Source: Burkholderiales bacterium
GTDB taxonomy: Bacteria > Pseudomonadota > Gammaproteobacteria > Burkholderiales > Eutrophovitaceae
Reading direction: 5' to 3'
DNA: 64,000 bases
Assembly (NCBI GenBank): GCA_035560005.1
Contig: DATMAN010000039.1
Location: 1-64,000 of the forward strand
Shown here: in pieces, positions 56,122-64,000 of the stretch
How positions within the stretch are numbered: position 1 is the stretch's first letter
How the letters are laid out: each line of letters starts with the position of its first letter
Translations under genes and position numbers: made by a program
Notes under the pieces: generated by a model
Told to the model about the DNA's origin: nothing
The model's database searches: none
The model's input: only the letters and a program-made list of their open reading frames with translations

Positions 56122-56150
56122 TCGCGCCCCTCCGGGCGCGATTCTTTTTT
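56122..56150 (+). terminator. intrinsic terminator after the YedE pair
   Basis: TCGCGCCC (56122-56129) and GGGCGCGA (56134-56141) form a perfect 8-base-pair stem around CTCC, followed by TTCTTTTTT. It ends the folM-folB-ttcA-YedE transcript and lies 23 bases before the aminotransferase ATG. Confidence 0.82.
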
Positions 56151-56173
56151 GTGCAGTGACAGGAAACCCGTTC

Positions 56174-57406
56174 ATGGACGCCAAGCCCGTCAGGAAGATC
56201 GGCCCGTTCTATCCACCGCAGCGCACCCTGATGGGACCTGGTCCCTCGGAGATCCACCCACGCGTCTTTTCCGCGATGGGCCGGCCGACCATCGGCTACC
56301 TGGATCCGGTCTTCGTGGAAATGATGGAGGAGCTCAAGGAGCTGCTGCGCTATGCGTTTCGCACCAAGAACGCACTGACCTTCCCGGTGTCCGGACCCGG
56401 CTCGGTCGGTATGGAGATGTGCTTCGTCAATCTGGTCGATCCGGGCGACAAGGTCATCGTCTGCCGCAACGGTGTCTTCGGCGCACGCATGATCGAGAAC
56501 GTGCAGCGGATCGGGGGCGTGCCGATCGTGGTGGACGACCAGTGGGGCAAGCCGGTGGATCCCGGCAAGGTGGCAGACGCGTTCAGGAAGCATCCGGATG
56601 CAAGGATCCTGGCGTTCGTGCACGCCGAGACCTCGACGGGGGTGGCCTCGGACGCGAAGACTCTGGCGGCCATCGCCCGCCAGCACGGGGCCTGGACGAT
56701 CGTGGACGCGGTCACTTCGCTGGGCGGCACGCCGGTGCTGGTGGACGAATGGGGGCTGGACGCGGTGTATTCGGCCAGTCAGAAGTGCCTGTCCTGCACG
56801 CCCGGCCTGTCGCCGGTCACCTTCAGCGATCGCGTGGTCGAGCGGGTGAGATCACGCAGCCGCAAGGGGCAGAGCTGGTTCATGGACCTGAACCTGTTAC
56901 TCGGTTACTGGAGTGCGACCACCCGCACCTACCACCACACGGCGCCGACCAATTCGCTCTACGCGCTGCACGAAGCGCTGCTGATGCTGAAGGAAGAAGG
57001 ACTGGAAAACGCCTGGGCGAGGCATCAGCGCAATTACCGTGCGCTGAAGGCGGGCCTGGAAACCCTGGGGCTCGCCTACCTCGTCGAAGAGCCGCACCGC
57101 CTGCCGCAGATGAACGCGGTCTACGTCAAACCGGGACTGGACGAAAAGGAGGTCCGCCGGCGCCTGCTGCTCGAGTTCAACCTGGAGATCGGCGCCGGCC
57201 TGGGCGATCTGGCGGGCAGGATCTGGCGCTTCGGCATCATGGGCTACTCGTGCAAGATGGAAAACGTGATGCTGGCCATCTGCGCGCTGGAGGCGCTGTT
57301 CGCCGACATGGGTGCGGCTGTCGAGCCGGGGGCGGCGGAGGCGGCCGCCTACCACGCCTACGCTGCCCATCCGCTGCGTGCATCCGCTGCACGCGCCCTC
57401 GCCTGA
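56174..57406 (+). CDS. alanine/serine-glyoxylate aminotransferase family protein
   Basis: Class V PLP aminotransferase of 410 residues. GPGPSEIHP (21-29) opens the protein, Asp178 (IVDAV) and Lys204 (SASQKCLSC) are the pyridine-binding Asp and Schiff-base lysine. Related enzymes use alanine or serine as donor and glyoxylate or pyruvate as acceptor. The start is ATG 56174, downstream of the terminator, rather than an earlier in-frame ATG. The exact donor and acceptor are not known; serine-cycle, photorespiration-like or purine-linked roles are all possible. Confidence 0.88.
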   Translation: MDAKPVRKIGPFYPPQRTLMGPGPSEIHPRVFSAMGRPTIGYLDPVFVEMMEELKELLRYAFRTKNALTFPVSGPGSVGMEMCFVNLVDPGDKVIVCRNGVFGARMIENVQRIGGVPIVVDDQWGKPVDPGKVADAFRKHPDARILAFVHAETSTGVASDAKTLAAIARQHGAWTIVDAVTSLGGTPVLVDEWGLDAVYSASQKCLSCTPGLSPVTFSDRVVERVRSRSRKGQSWFMDLNLLLGYWSATTRTYHHTAPTNSLYALHEALLMLKEEGLENAWARHQRNYRALKAGLETLGLAYLVEEPHRLPQMNAVYVKPGLDEKEVRRRLLLEFNLEIGAGLGDLAGRIWRFGIMGYSCKMENVMLAICALEALFADMGAAVEPGAAEAAAYHAYAAHPLRASAARALA

Positions 57407-57424
57407 CGATCGAGAGCTGCGAAC

Positions 57425-57673
57425 TACCACGGACACCGAGAACTTGAAAAGTCGATCGAACGTGAAATCCGGATTGCACGATCGATCCGGAGCGCTCGAC
57501 TCGTGACGACGCAAGAGCTTGCACCACGCAGGACACGCAGCGAGAAGAGGACGAGAAACAACCTTACGGGAGAAGAGCCCGGCAACCATCAATCGCAGCA
57601 CCCGGCCCCCCGTCCATGACCCGTTCTGCCTCTTTGTCGCTTTAGTTTTTCTTCCGCGTTCTGCGTGGTTCAC
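57425..57673. repeat. imperfect inverted element before the metF stop
   Basis: The 263-base gap between two convergent genes carries no gene. It has TACCACGGACACCGAGAAC (57425-57443) and CACCACGCAGGACACGCAGC (57522-57541). A right arm at about 57645-57673 reads, in reverse complement, GTGAACCACGCAGAACGCGG. The right end overlaps the metF stop codon. Arms resemble the elements at 29384 and 50928. Confidence 0.55.
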
Positions 57674-58530
57674 CCCTGTTTGTCCAGGCCGAGGCGCTGC
57701 CAGATGATGCTCGTTGGGCCGGCCTGGTTCAGGGTGTAGAAATGCAGACCCGGGGCGCCGTGACGCAGCAGGCGCTCGCAGAGCTGTGTGACGACGTCCA
57801 GCCCGAAAGCCTTGATGGAGTCGCTGTCGTCACCGTAGCCCTCCAGCTTGCGCCGGATCCAGCGCGGGATCTCCGCGCCGCAGGCGTCGGAAAACCGGGC
57901 AAGCTGGGCAAAGCGATTGATGGGCATGATGCCGGGGACGATCGGCACGTCGATGCCCATGGCCGCGCACTCGTCCCGGAAGTGGTAGTACGCATCGGGG
58001 TTGAAGAAATACTGCGTGATCGCCGAGTCCGCGCCGGCTTCGATCTTGCGCTTGAAGTTGAGCAGATCCTCCTGCGCCGAGCGCGCCTGGGGATGGTATT
58101 CGGGGTAGGCCGCCACCTCGATGTGGAAAGTGTCCCCGTACTGGCTGCGGATGAACGCGACCAAGTCCGCGGCGTAACGGAACTCCCCGGCCTGCGCCAT
58201 GCCCGACGGCAGGTCGCCGCGCAGAGCGACCACGCGGCGGATGCCGTGCGCCTTGTAGCTGTCGAGCATCGCGCGGATGCTCTCGCGCGTCGAAGCGATG
58301 CAGGAGATGTGCGGCGCGACCCGATGCCCTTCCCTCTGGATCTCGAGCACGATGGCCTCGGTGCGATCGCGGGTGGACCCGCCCGCGCCGAAGGTCACCG
58401 AAAAATAGTCCGGGCGCAGCTCGGCGAGCTGCCTGCGGGTCACCCGCAGCTTGTCCACGCCCTCCGGCGTCTGGGGCGGGAAGAGCTCGAAACTCAGGAC
58501 CAGCGACGAGGGACGGGTAAGGAGTGACAT
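57670..58530 (-). CDS. metF: methylenetetrahydrofolate reductase
   Basis: FAD enzyme making 5-methyl-THF for methionine synthesis. It opens SFELFPPQTPEG, has FSVTFGAGGSTRD, the catalytic Glu in the SFE motif, and ALRGDLP and SAITQYFFNPDAYY. The 286 residues match the bacterial length. It lies downstream of ahcY in the same direction, separated by 143 bases with no clear minus-strand terminator, so they may be co-transcribed. Confidence 0.96.
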   Translation of the reverse strand: MSLLTRPSSLVLSFELFPPQTPEGVDKLRVTRRQLAELRPDYFSVTFGAGGSTRDRTEAIVLEIQREGHRVAPHISCIASTRESIRAMLDSYKAHGIRRVVALRGDLPSGMAQAGEFRYAADLVAFIRSQYGDTFHIEVAAYPEYHPQARSAQEDLLNFKRKIEAGADSAITQYFFNPDAYYHFRDECAAMGIDVPIVPGIMPINRFAQLARFSDACGAEIPRWIRRKLEGYGDDSDSIKAFGLDVVTQLCERLLRHGAPGLHFYTLNQAGPTSIIWQRLGLDKQG

Positions 58531-58673
58531 GCAAACACAGCGTTCTCACTGGCTGACGAGCGCGGAAATTGAGCGCACAGGATCTGGGGTGTTCTCAAGA
58601 ATGTCGCGGTGGCCGTTCAGCTCCAACGGCTTTTTCTCATCACCCGTCAGTCGCACCCGCTGGTGGGCGCCTC

Positions 58674-60092
<1,419 letters not shown>

Positions 60093-60115
60093 CGACACTC
60101 TCCTTGTATTGAAGC

Positions 60116-60171
60116 GGAGCGCCGAAAAGACAACGGCGCTCCAAACCGTTTCAGGGTTCGTGAGCGCCGTT
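60116..60171 (-). promoter_or_regulatory. expression platform: two mutually exclusive hairpins before ahcY
   Basis: On the minus strand GAGCGCC (within 60135-60142) can pair either with an upstream GGCGCTC (60162-60171 side, 10-base-pair AACGGCGCTC stem followed by GTCTTTTC, terminator-like) or with a downstream GGCGCTCC (60116-60123). The second hairpin sits close to the ahcY ribosome binding site. This is the layout of a ligand-controlled switch. Confidence 0.6.
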
Positions 60172-60180
60172 ATTTCCTTT

Positions 60181-60279
60181 GCTGAGCCTGGCCCGACCAC
60201 CAAAGGGACTTTACTGTCTCAACCTTATCCCACAGAGGCTACGGTCCCTTTGGTGGTCAGGTCGCAACGCTCCTCAGCG
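60181..60279 (-). promoter_or_regulatory. S-adenosylhomocysteine (SAH) riboswitch
   Basis: The minus-strand leader of ahcY has the SAH aptamer hallmarks: closing stem P1 GCTGAG (60273-60278) with CTCAGC (60181-60186), the conserved GAGGAGCGTTGCGAC strand and the partner CAGGCTCAGC. A long additional stem pairs GACCACCAAAGGGAC with GTCCCTTTGGTGGTC. SAH riboswitches are known mainly upstream of ahcY in proteobacteria, and this is an on-switch. Confidence 0.9.
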
Positions 60280-60285
60280 AGGGAA

Positions 60286-60313
60286 AGTATAGGCCAGTTG
60301 GCCTTTCTTGAAA
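60286..60313 (-). promoter_or_regulatory. promoter of the SAH riboswitch-ahcY transcript
   Basis: On the minus strand TTTCAA (60308-60313) and TATACT (60286-60291) are 16 bases apart. Transcription would start near 60279, at the beginning of the riboswitch P1 stem. Confidence 0.5.
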
Positions 60314-60571
60314 ACCCGCGCTACGGCCGCCACACGCCCGCGGCGCGGGGCTCGCAGAGGAGCGCAAAGCGCAGATTGGGGTAAGACCGCGATCGAGTGC
60401 TTGCGGCCAAGTGCTTCAACGTAGAGTGGATCCGCTTCTCGAGGGGCGAGATGCCAGTGGGTTGGTCGAGAACCGCGGTGCGGGCAGAGTTCTTCTTTGC
60501 AATTCTCCCGCTGCGCCCATGGCGCCCTGCGCGGTGAGGGTTTGTGCGGCCGTCAGGCCGCGCTTGCGCCG
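60314..60571. other. intergenic stretch between metK and the ahcY promoter
   Basis: About 258 bases lie between the metK stop and the ahcY promoter. I see no gene, clear terminator or repeat in them. Confidence 0.4.
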
Positions 60572-61750
60572 TCAGGCGGCCGCGGTCTGCTTCAAGCCGG
60601 CGTCGGCCCTGAGCGCCTCGACCTTGTCCAGGTTCTCCCAGGTGAATTCCGGTTCGTCGCGGCCGAAGTGCCCGTAGGCTGCGGTCTTGGAGTAGATCGG
60701 GCGCAGCAGGTCGAGCATCTGGATGATGCCGCGCGGGCGCAGGTCGAAATGCTTGGCGACGAGTTGCGCGATCTTCTCGTCGGGAATCGCGCCGGTGCCG
60801 AACGTGGTGACCATGACGCTGGTCGGCTTCGCGACCCCGATGGCATACGAGACCTGGATCTCGCACTTCTTCGCGAGCCCTGCGGCGACGATGTTCTTGG
60901 CGACGTAGCGCGCGGCGTAGGCGGCCGAGCGGTCGACTTTGGACGGGTCCTTGCCCGAGAACGCGCCGCCGCCGTGATGGGCCGCGCCGCCATAGGTGTC
61001 GACGATGATCTTGCGGCCGGTCAGTCCGCAATCGCCGTGCGGGCCGCCGACCACGAAGCGCCCGGTCGGATTGACCAGATAGCGCACGTTGCCCTTGACG
61101 AGGTTCCTGGGCAGCACCGGCTTGATGATGCTCTCGACCACGGCTTCCTCGATCTGCTTGTGCTGCATCTCCGGAGCGTGCTGCGTGGAAAGCACCACGG
61201 TGTCGATCGCTTCCGGCCGGCCGTTCGCGTAGCGGATGGTGACCTGCGACTTGGCGTCGGGACGCAGCCATGGCAGGCGCCCGTCACGGCGCAGCTCCGA
61301 CTGGCGCTCCACCAGGCGATGCGCGAGGTGAATGGCCAGCGGCATGTAGGTGGGGGTCTCGTCGCAGGCATAGCCGAACATCAACCCCTGGTCACCCGCG
61401 CCCTGGTCCGGATCGAGCCCCCGGCCGTCCACGCCCTGCGCGATGTCGGGCGACTGCTTGTCGTAGGCGACCAGCACGGCGCAGCCCTTGTAGTCGATGC
61501 CGTACTCGGTGTTGTCGTAGCCGATGCGCTTGACCGTCTCGCGCGCGATCTGCTGGAAATCGACCATCGCGGTGGTGGTGATCTCGCCTGCCATCACCAC
61601 CAACCCGGTGTTCACCAGCGTCTCGGCCGCTACTCGGGCGTACTTGTCCTGCGCTAAGATTGCGTCGAGGACGGCATCGGAGATCTGGTCAGCGACCTTG
61701 TCCGGGTGCCCTTCGGAAACCGATTCGGAAGTAAAGAGGAACTCGCTCAT
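60572..61750 (-). CDS. metK: S-adenosylmethionine synthetase
   Basis: Makes SAM from methionine and [21 protein letters not shown] opens the protein, DQGLMFGYA and [16 protein letters not shown] (ATP and metal binding) follow. ATG 61750 gives 392 residues, close to E. coli MetK (384). Together with ahcY and metF it covers the activated methyl cycle. It is divergent from lpxL genes with 75 bases between. Confidence 0.97.
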   Translation of the reverse strand: MSEFLFTSESVSEGHPDKVADQISDAVLDAILAQDKYARVAAETLVNTGLVVMAGEITTTAMVDFQQIARETVKRIGYDNTEYGIDYKGCAVLVAYDKQSPDIAQGVDGRGLDPDQGAGDQGLMFGYACDETPTYMPLAIHLAHRLVERQSELRRDGRLPWLRPDAKSQVTIRYANGRPEAIDTVVLSTQHAPEMQHKQIEEAVVESIIKPVLPRNLVKGNVRYLVNPTGRFVVGGPHGDCGLTGRKIIVDTYGGAAHHGGGAFSGKDPSKVDRSAAYAARYVAKNIVAAGLAKKCEIQVSYAIGVAKPTSVMVTTFGTGAIPDEKIAQLVAKHFDLRPRGIIQMLDLLRPIYSKTAAYGHFGRDEPEFTWENLDKVEALRADAGLKQTAAA

Positions 61751-61825
61751 TCGTTCGCCCACGCATCGCTCGGGAAGACTTGGCAGGATAGCAAACAGCC
61801 CGCGTCCAGATAAAGCAAATCATAC

Positions 61826-62662
61826 ATGCTGACCGGGTTGTTGCGGCTGCTCGGCCGGCTCCCGCTCTCCTTCCTGCACGCGGCCGGCGCCGCGCTCGGC
61901 TGGCTGGTGTATCTCTCGTCACACAACTACGCATCCAGGCTGCGCGAAAACCTCCTGCAGAGCGGTCTCTGGGCCGACGAGCGCGATTACGAACGCCTGC
62001 TGCGCGCCAATATCGCGGAGAGCGGCCGTGCCGCCGCCGAAGTCGCGGCGATCTGGTTCCGGCCGCAACAGGAGACGGCTTCCTGGGTGCGCGCCGTTCA
62101 CGGCTGGGAAGCCGTGGAGCGAGCGCACCGGGATGGGCGCGGGCTGGTGCTGCTCACGCCGCACCTGGGCTGCTTCGAGGTGATCGCGCAGTACCTCGCG
62201 CTCAGGTTTCCCCTGACCGTGCTCTATCGCCCACCGCGCTATCGGCTGCTCGAAGCCGCCATGCGCGAGGGGCGCAGCCGGCCGCAGCTGCATGCGGCGA
62301 GCACCGATCTGGGCGGAGTGCGCGCGCTGCTCAAGGCGCTCAAGCGCGGGGAGGCGGTCGGCATCCTGCCGGACCAGGTGCCCGGCGCCGGTGAAGGCGA
62401 GTGGGCGGAGTTCTTCGGCCGCCCGGCGTACACGATGACGCTCGCGTCGAAACTCGCGCAGCGCACTGGCGCGGCGTCGTTCCTCACCCATGCGAGGCGC
62501 CTGCCGCGCGGTGCCGGCTACGAGCTTGCATTCGAGCCCTTGCCCGCGCGACAGCCCGGCGAATCGGCGGCACGCCACCTCAACCGCGCCCTGGAGAATC
62601 TGATCCGCCGATATCCGGAACAATACTTGTGGTCCTACAACCGCTACAAGGGGCAAGCGTGA
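61826..62662 (+). CDS. lipid A biosynthesis acyltransferase (LpxL/HtrB family), first copy
   Basis: Inner-membrane acyltransferase that adds a secondary acyl chain to lipid A. One N-terminal hydrophobic anchor is followed by the HX4D/E motif as His113-LGCF-Glu118 and GILPDQVPGAGEGEWAEFFG (first 20 residues). 278 residues, ATG start. The second copy downstream has Asp in place of the Glu. Chain length and target position are not predictable from sequence. Confidence 0.92.
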   Translation: MLTGLLRLLGRLPLSFLHAAGAALGWLVYLSSHNYASRLRENLLQSGLWADERDYERLLRANIAESGRAAAEVAAIWFRPQQETASWVRAVHGWEAVERAHRDGRGLVLLTPHLGCFEVIAQYLALRFPLTVLYRPPRYRLLEAAMREGRSRPQLHAASTDLGGVRALLKALKRGEAVGILPDQVPGAGEGEWAEFFGRPAYTMTLASKLAQRTGAASFLTHARRLPRGAGYELAFEPLPARQPGESAARHLNRALENLIRRYPEQYLWSYNRYKGQA

Positions 62663-62824
62663 GACGAACGGCGTGAAGGCTGAGGGAGCAGACGAATGCA
62701 GTGCTGGAGTATCGGGCGGCGAGCGCACACAGGGGTGTTGTTCCCCGGCTGCTGCATGGGCCCGACTCGCGCCTCGGGCTTGTCGCCTCGCTTCTCGCCC
62801 CTTGCTCCTCGCGCCTCGATCCTC
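62663..62824. repeat. low-complexity CCTCGC repeat between the two acyltransferase genes
   Basis: No gene is seen in this gap. At 62767-62824 the sequence is an irregular run of CCTCGC-like units (CGCGCCTCGGGC, CGCCTCGCTTCTCGCC, CTCCTCGCGCCTCG). The left side just after the stop codon (GTGAGACGAACGGCGTGAAGG) is loosely complementary, so it may be another inverted element. Confidence 0.45.
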
Positions 62825-63697
62825 ATGCTGACCCGCGTCGCACTCGCCGTACTGTGGTTGCTGCACTTCTTGCCGCGGACCTGGCTCGCCCGTCTCGGCC
62901 AGGCAATCGGTCTGGCCCTGATGGCCTTCGGTGCCGAGCGGCGCAACGTGGTGCGCAGCAATCTGCGGCTATGCTTTCCCGAACTGGACGGGCGAAAGCG
63001 CGCGCGCCTCGCACGGCGGCATTTCATGGCGGCCGGCCGCGCGCTCGCGGAAACGACGATCGCCTGGTGGTCTCCGGCCGCACACGTGCAGGCGCTGGCG
63101 CGCATCGAAGGCCACGAGCATCTGCGCCAGGCGCTGGAGCGCGGGCCGACCATCGTGCTCGCGCCGCACTTCGTCGGCGTGGACATCCTGGCGATCCGGC
63201 TCTCCCTCGAGCACGACGCCATCTCGATGTACAGCCGCCAGAAGGATCCGCTGTTCGACCGCTTTCTCGTCTCCAGGCGCACCCGGTTCCGGCCGATCCG
63301 GCTCGCTTCCCGCCAGGATGGCATCAAGCCGGTGGTACGTGCGCTGCGCGCGGGGTTGCCCTTTTTCTTTTTGCCGGACATGGACTTCGGCCCGCGTGAC
63401 GCCGTTTTCGTGCCCTTCTTCGGCGTGCCCGCGGCCACGGTGGACGCCCTGCCCCGGCTCGCCGCCTTGACCGGCGCACGGGTAGTGCCCGTCGTCGTGA
63501 CCCAAGGGGCGCCGGACGAGGGCTATGCCATCCGGTTCTTCCCGGCCTGGACCGGCTACCCGGGGGGCGATCCGCTGCAGGACTCGCGCCGCATGAACCA
63601 GTTCATCGAGGAGCATGTCCGCGCCTGCCCCGAGCAGTACTATTGGCTGCACAAGCGGTTCAAGACCCGTCCGCCGGGCGAGGAGAGGTTCTACTGA
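62825..63697 (+). CDS. lipid A biosynthesis acyltransferase (LpxL/HtrB family), second copy
   Basis: Second membrane-bound acyltransferase, 290 residues, with the motif His115-FVGV-Asp120 and FFLPDMDFGPRDAVFVPFFG (first 20 residues). The ATG at 62825 is chosen because the frame upstream runs through the CCTCGC repeat. It resembles the first copy in layout but is quite diverged, so the pair may add different acyl chains. Its stop overlaps the next start by one base. Confidence 0.92.
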   Translation: MLTRVALAVLWLLHFLPRTWLARLGQAIGLALMAFGAERRNVVRSNLRLCFPELDGRKRARLARRHFMAAGRALAETTIAWWSPAAHVQALARIEGHEHLRQALERGPTIVLAPHFVGVDILAIRLSLEHDAISMYSRQKDPLFDRFLVSRRTRFRPIRLASRQDGIKPVVRALRAGLPFFFLPDMDFGPRDAVFVPFFGVPAATVDALPRLAALTGARVVPVVVTQGAPDEGYAIRFFPAWTGYPGGDPLQDSRRMNQFIEEHVRACPEQYYWLHKRFKTRPPGEERFY

Positions 63698-64000
63698 TGT
63701 TTCAGAATCCCGACATCGGAGAGATCTGCGCCATGCTCCGCGAAGTGAAGACGATCGCCATCGTCGGGCTCTCCCCGCTTGCCACCCGTCCAAGCTACCG
63801 CATCGCGCGTGCGCTCCAAGGGGCGGGTTACAGAATCATTCCGATCCGCCCGCTGGTGCCCAAGGTGCTCGGAGAGCAGGCCTACTCCAGGTTGCAGGAC
63901 CTGCCCGAGCCGGTCGATCTCGTCAACGTCTTTCGCGCTTCCCGGTTCGTCGACGGCATCGTCGACGATTGCATTCATCTGGGCATCAAGCGCCTCTGGA
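63697..64000 (+). CDS. CoA-binding domain protein (YccU family), truncated by window end
   Basis: The first 101 codons encode a Rossmann-fold CoA-binding domain: KTIAIVGLSPLATRPSYRIA is the nucleotide loop, and RPLVPKVLGEQAYSRLQDLP and DLVNVFRASRF match the YccU type. The frame remains open at the window end; complete members have about 140 residues. Function is not established. It is translationally coupled to the acyltransferase. Confidence 0.85.
   Translation, partial: MFQNPDIGEICAMLREVKTIAIVGLSPLATRPSYRIARALQGAGYRIIPIRPLVPKVLGEQAYSRLQDLPEPVDLVNVFRASRFVDGIVDDCIHLGIKRLW

Noticed and set aside
58612..58635. Plus-strand terminator between metF and ahcY
   Set aside because: GCCGTT/AACGGC with a T-run faces the plus strand, where no gene or promoter lies upstream; the stem is only 6 base pairs.

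Overview
This window is a GC-rich bacterial chromosome segment, almost fully coding, with housekeeping genes in short operons and many ATGA or GTGA start/stop overlaps. The gene complement points to a Gram-negative proteobacterium, most likely a betaproteobacterium: LptD and SurA, lipid A acyltransferases, ubiquinone genes, a dusB-fis pair, a rubredoxin-thiD-thiE-hemL block, a SAH riboswitch before ahcY and AmgK/MurU cell-wall recycling. No rRNA, phage, transposase or CRISPR array was seen. One tRNA gene, tRNA-Ala with anticodon CGC, is present.

Layout. 59-2848 (minus): hemL, thiE, thiD. 2893-3479 (plus): rubredoxin and glyoxalase I. 3460-7867 (minus): rsmA, surA, lptD. 7934-17932 (plus): amgK, murU, a PaiB-like flavoprotein, pepP, ubiH, dusB, fis, purH, purD, hemF. 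18064-22944 (minus): a complete LIV-type ABC importer. 23116-25573 (minus): a small c-type cytochrome and a DUF255 thioredoxin-domain protein. 25668-36223 (minus): ubiD, an SDR and ubiA, lying downstream of a six-gene Hyf-like membrane complex. 36368-38960 (minus): recG and ridA. 39142-41373 (plus): kup and a TPR protein. 41383-42516 (minus): a membrane-anchored HtrA protease. 42651-43285: a gene-poor stretch with a candidate small RNA and a possible 55-residue protein. 43475-53065 (minus): tRNA-Ala, lgt, mtgA, aroE, a TonB-like gene, an RNase II family gene, yqiA, mpl, a DhlA-like haloalkane dehalogenase and a MidA-like methyltransferase. 53143-57406 (plus): a pteridine-reductase-like SDR, folB, ttcA, two YedE halves and an aminotransferase. 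57670-61750 (minus): metF, ahcY with a SAH riboswitch, metK. 61826-64000 (plus): two lipid A acyltransferases and a truncated CoA-binding protein.

The most unusual system is the Hyf-like complex (hyfB, C, E, F, G, I). Its large subunit keeps the fused NuoC/NuoD fold signatures but contains no cysteine: all four Ni-Fe ligands are replaced by Ser, Ser, Ser and Asn. The small subunit keeps the Cys residues expected for its proximal 4Fe-4S cluster. HyfA-, HyfD- and HyfH-like genes are absent. It therefore cannot be a hydrogenase and resembles the poorly understood Ehr (energy-converting hydrogenase-related) complexes. Its last gene overlaps ubiA, with ubiD two genes further on, which suggests a quinone link. 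Between hyfG and hyfI sits a non-coding element with five perfect ACAAAGAC units. Related imperfect inverted elements occur near two other stop codons, at 50928-50989 and 57425-57673.

Other clusters have clear joint roles: metF/ahcY/metK (activated methyl cycle), amgK/murU (MurNAc recycling), lptD/surA (outer-membrane assembly), folM-like/folB (pterin metabolism) and ttcA/YedE (sulfur handling).
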